NCBI GenBank assembly: GCA_046582475.1
Contig: JAYGEH010000117.1
Coordinates: 1 to 7,064 of the forward strand
DNA from: GCA-2687515 sp046582475
Lineage (GTDB): Bacteria; Pseudomonadota; Alphaproteobacteria; Rhodospirillales; UBA2165
Direction: 5' to 3'
Length of the DNA stretch: 7,064 nt
Within the stretch, counting starts at the first letter, position 1. Every line of letters starts with the position of its first letter. A program made the position numbers and the translations under genes. The notes beneath the pieces were generated by a model. The model worked only from the letters and a program-made list of their open reading frames with translations, was not told where the DNA came from and ran no database searches. Positions 5,257 through 7,064 of the stretch are shown here, one piece after another.

Positions 5257-6566
5257 CCAATTTTTCCCCCCGCGAAATCGTATCCGAGCTCGACCGTTTC
5301 ATCATCGGCCAGGACGACGCCAAGCGCGCCGTCGCGGTCGCCCTTCGCAACCGCTGGCGCCGCCAGCAATTGCCGGAAGATTTGCGCGAAGAAGTATTAC
5401 CGAAAAATATCCTGATGATCGGCCCCACCGGCGTCGGCAAGACCGAGATCGCCCGCCGCCTGGCCAAGCTGGCGCAAGCGCCGTTCATCAAGCTCGAAGC
5501 GACCAAATTCACCGAGGTTGGCTATGTCGGCCGTGATGTGGAATCGATCGTCCGCGATCTGGTCGAAATCGCCATTCACGATACCCGCGAGAGGCAACGC
5601 AAACAGGTGACCGCGTGGGCCGAGATGAACGCCGAGGAGCGCGTCCTCGACGCCTTGGTGGGCGATAACGCCAGCGCCGATACGCGCCAGAAGTTCCGCA
5701 AGATGCTGCGCGAGGGCGAACTTTCGGAAAAGGAGATCGAGGTCGAGGTGGCCGATCAATCTTCGATGAGCATGCCCACCTTCGACATCCCCGATATGCC
5801 CGGCGCCCAGATGGGCATGATCAATCTGGGCGATATCATGGGCAAGGCCTTCGGCGGTGGACGCACCAAGCCGCGGCGCATGAGCGTCGAGGAATCCTAC
5901 ACCATCTTGATGGCCGAAGAAGCCGACAAGCTGTTGGATGACGACGCGGTTGTGCGGGATTCCATCGAAGCGGTGGAAAATAACGGCATTGTCTTCCTCG
6001 ACGAGATCGACAAAATCACGGTGCGCTCGGAGCGCGGCGGCGGCGAGGTCAGCCGCGAGGGCGTGCAGCGGGATCTGTTGCCGCTGATCGAGGGCACCAC
6101 TGTGGCCACCAAGCACGGCACGGTGAAGACCGATCACATCCTGTTCATCGCGTCCGGCGCCTTTCATATGGCCAAACCATCGGACCTATTACCGGAATTG
6201 CAGGGCCGGTTGCCGATCCGGGTGGAGCTGGCGGCCCTCACCACGAAAGATTTCGTGCGCATCCTGACCGAGCCGGAAGCCAGCCTTATCACCCAGTATA
6301 TCGCCCTGATGGCAACCGAGGAAGTCACCCTGAGCTTCACCGACGACGCTGTCGACGCGCTGGCCGAACTGGCCGCCGACATCAATTCGACGGTGGAGAA
6401 TATCGGCGCAAGGCGCCTGCATACGGTGCTGGAAAAATTATTGGAAGAGATCAGCTTCACCGCCACCGACCGGGCCGGCGAAGTCATCGTCATCGACGCC
6501 AAGATCGTCCGCGAACGGGTCGGCGATTTGCTCAAAGACGGCGATCTGTCGAAGTTTATTCTTTAG
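5253..6566 (+). CDS. hslU: HslU, ATPase/unfoldase subunit of the HslVU protease
   Basis: HslU (ClpY) is the hexameric AAA+ unfoldase that recognises, unfolds and threads substrates into HslV. The N-terminal part begins FSPREIVSELDRFIIGQDDAKRAV. Walker A is GPTGVGKT (57-64), and the substrate-gripping pore loop is GYVG (90-93). The family-specific intermediate (I) domain covers about 110-235 and is rich in Glu/Met. Walker B is VFLDEIDK (247-254), and sensor 2 is GARR (385-388). The C-terminal tail LSKFIL (432-437), which docks into HslV to activate it, is complete. Length is 437 residues, as expected. The frame is open upstream to 5205, but the conserved start is the ATG at 5253, overlapping the hslV stop by 4 bp. 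There is no strong independent ribosome-binding site, consistent with coupling to hslV. All key residues are present. Confidence 0.98.
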   Translation: MTNFSPREIVSELDRFIIGQDDAKRAVAVALRNRWRRQQLPEDLREEVLPKNILMIGPTGVGKTEIARRLAKLAQAPFIKLEATKFTEVGYVGRDVESIVRDLVEIAIHDTRERQRKQVTAWAEMNAEERVLDALVGDNASADTRQKFRKMLREGELSEKEIEVEVADQSSMSMPTFDIPDMPGAQMGMINLGDIMGKAFGGGRTKPRRMSVEESYTILMAEEADKLLDDDAVVRDSIEAVENNGIVFLDEIDKITVRSERGGGEVSREGVQRDLLPLIEGTTVATKHGTVKTDHILFIASGAFHMAKPSDLLPELQGRLPIRVELAALTTKDFVRILTEPEASLITQYIALMATEEVTLSFTDDAVDALAELAADINSTVENIGARRLHTVLEKLLEEISFTATDRAGEVIVIDAKIVRERVGDLLKDGDLSKFIL

Positions 6567-6883
6567 AGGGGGATTAGGCCGGCGGTATAGACTATGGAAT
6601 TACGAGAGAATCCAGTCTGCCGCTACGCATAAATAGCGGCACCCAAGGTAAGAAGTTCGGTTGGCCATTTTTCTGTCCAATGTGTTTTTTAACAGGCCAA
6701 TATGCGCCCGGGCACCATAGGGCGGTATAAGTGGATGTCGGAACGTTGATCGGAGTAACCAAAAGGCTTTCTTCGTTTTTGTAACCCAAAGCTCGGTTTC
6801 TGGCCACAGTACCCGACTTAACGGGATAAACACCTGAAGCGATTCATATTTTGAGATTTCCAGACCAATGAAAGTCTCTCAAT
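6567..6883. other. AT-richer spacer after hslU, no recognised gene
   Basis: These 317 bases are visibly richer in A+T than the genes to the left. They contain runs such as TTTTTT near 6690 and GTTTTTG near 6775-6781. Two short overlapping minus-strand frames (about 6592-6807, 71 aa, and 6600-6833, 77 aa) are open, but I recognise neither product. Their compositions (many Trp, Pro, Leu, Arg) look like translated non-coding sequence. The segment probably holds the end of the hslU transcript plus the left end of the insertion sequence whose transposase begins at 6884. I could not locate the terminal inverted repeat or target duplication because the right end lies outside the window. Confidence 0.5.
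6618..6641. terminator. 8-bp inverted repeat downstream of hslU, possible hairpin
   Basis: TGCCGCTA (6618-6625) and TAGCGGCA (6634-6641) are perfect inverted copies separated by an 8-nt loop, starting 52 bp after the hslU stop. This could form a stable RNA stem ending the hslVU transcript. There is no T-run directly after it (the nearest, TTTTT, is about 25 bp further), so it does not fit a textbook intrinsic terminator. It could instead stabilise the 3' end of the mRNA or belong to the insertion-sequence end. Confidence 0.35.
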
Positions 6884-6886
6884 ATG
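6845..6886 (+). promoter_or_regulatory. Imperfect hairpin covering the transposase start codon
   Basis: CATATT (6845-6850) pairs with AATATG (6881-6886), which contains the transposase ATG, and GAGA (6853-6856) pairs with TCTC (6877-6880). This gives a 10-bp stem with a 2-nt bulge and a 20-nt loop. If formed on read-through transcripts it could limit transposase translation, a strategy known for IS10 and IS50. The stem is AT-rich and short, so this is only a possibility. No good Shine-Dalgarno sequence was seen before the ATG. Confidence 0.2.
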
Positions 6887-7064
6887 CAAAAATCACTGAC
6901 CAAGTATTTATCCCTGTCGTTAAAAGGCCATATTTCACTTTGGCGCACAAGGCGCGAAACGCTTGTTTGGTTGGTCGCGCTAATCATTCAAACCGGAACC
7001 GTCAGTCTGTGGCGTCTTGCGGGGCATGTTGATACGCGGGCCAAAACATTATCAGTGCATCGTC
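6884..7064 (+). CDS. IS4-family transposase, N-terminal 60 residues, cut off by window edge
   Basis: Transposases of this family are DDE-type enzymes that cut and join the ends of their insertion sequence. The first ATG after an in-frame stop (TGA at 6869-6871) is at 6884. From there the frame is open to the window end, giving 60 residues starting MQKSLTKYLSLSLKGHISLW. It continues through RRETLVWLVALIIQTGTVSLWRLAGHVDTRAKTLSVHR. The pattern of a hydrophobic helix (LVWLVALIIQTGTVSLWRLA) followed by a short basic segment ending in SVHR matches, from memory, the start of IS4-like transposases in Alphaproteobacteria, where an RRFYRFF-type run usually follows. The catalytic DDE residues lie beyond the window, so whether the gene is intact cannot be judged. 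Base composition is less GC-rich than hslU, fitting mobile DNA. Confidence 0.7.
   Translation, partial: MQKSLTKYLSLSLKGHISLWRTRRETLVWLVALIIQTGTVSLWRLAGHVDTRAKTLSVHR
6884..7064 (+). mobile_element. Left part of an IS4-family insertion sequence, boundaries not located
   Basis: The only firm evidence is the transposase N-terminus, so the interval given covers just that coding part. The true left end must lie between the hslU stop (6566) and 6884, because hslU is intact to its C-terminal LSKFIL. No terminal inverted repeat could be confirmed without the right end. The direct repeat GGCGGTATA at 6581 and 6721 is too short to call a boundary. Confidence 0.55.

Noticed and set aside
6581..6729. 9-bp direct repeat GGCGGTATA at 6581-6589 and 6721-6729 as a target-site duplication
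   Set aside because: Both copies lie on the same side of the transposase, and a 9-mer repeat is common by chance.
1..7064. CRISPR array, tRNA, rRNA, riboswitch or defence genes
   Set aside because: No regularly spaced repeats, no tRNA-like cloverleaf arms or rRNA segments and no recognisable riboswitch core were seen; the coding content is housekeeping apart from the transposase.

Overview
The window looks like chromosomal DNA from a GC-rich alphaproteobacterium, most probably Rhodospirillales-like. The evidence is the gene content and order: a histidine-biosynthesis cluster in the order hisB, DUF2628 gene, hisH, hisA, hisF, hisE, HIT gene, lying back to back with hslVU. The HslV protein also carries a short N-terminal extension before its catalytic threonine. 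The species assignment is inference; no rRNA or other taxonomic marker is present.

Layout. Positions 1-318 (minus strand) hold the N-terminal 106 residues of the flagellar switch protein FliN, cut by the window edge. Positions 481-4493 (minus strand) hold seven tightly packed genes, read from right to left: hisB, a small DUF2628 membrane protein, hisH, hisA, hisF, hisE and a HIT-family protein. Several junctions overlap by 4 bp (ATGA) or are only a few bases apart, so this is very probably one operon with translational coupling. A 202-bp divergent intergenic region (4494-4695) separates it from hslV and hslU (plus strand, 4696-6566), which also overlap by ATGA. After hslU the sequence becomes visibly richer in A+T. 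It holds a 317-bp stretch without a recognisable gene (6567-6883) and then the first 60 codons of an IS4-family transposase running off the right edge.

How the genes work together. HisE hydrolyses phosphoribosyl-ATP, HisA isomerises ProFAR to PRFAR, and HisH/HisF convert PRFAR to imidazole glycerol phosphate (IGP) plus AICAR. HisB then dehydrates IGP to imidazole acetol phosphate. The other his enzymes (HisG, HisI, HisC, HisD, histidinol phosphatase) are not in the window. HslV and HslU form the two-component ATP-dependent HslVU protease, a heat-shock protein-quality-control machine.

Novelty. I found no convincing undescribed system. Most of the window is conserved housekeeping sequence with intact motifs. 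The points most worth checking are the uncharacterised DUF2628 membrane protein translationally locked into the his operon, a perfect 12-bp palindrome in the hslV leader, a CtrA-like site upstream of fliN, and the AT-rich IS-associated segment after hslU.
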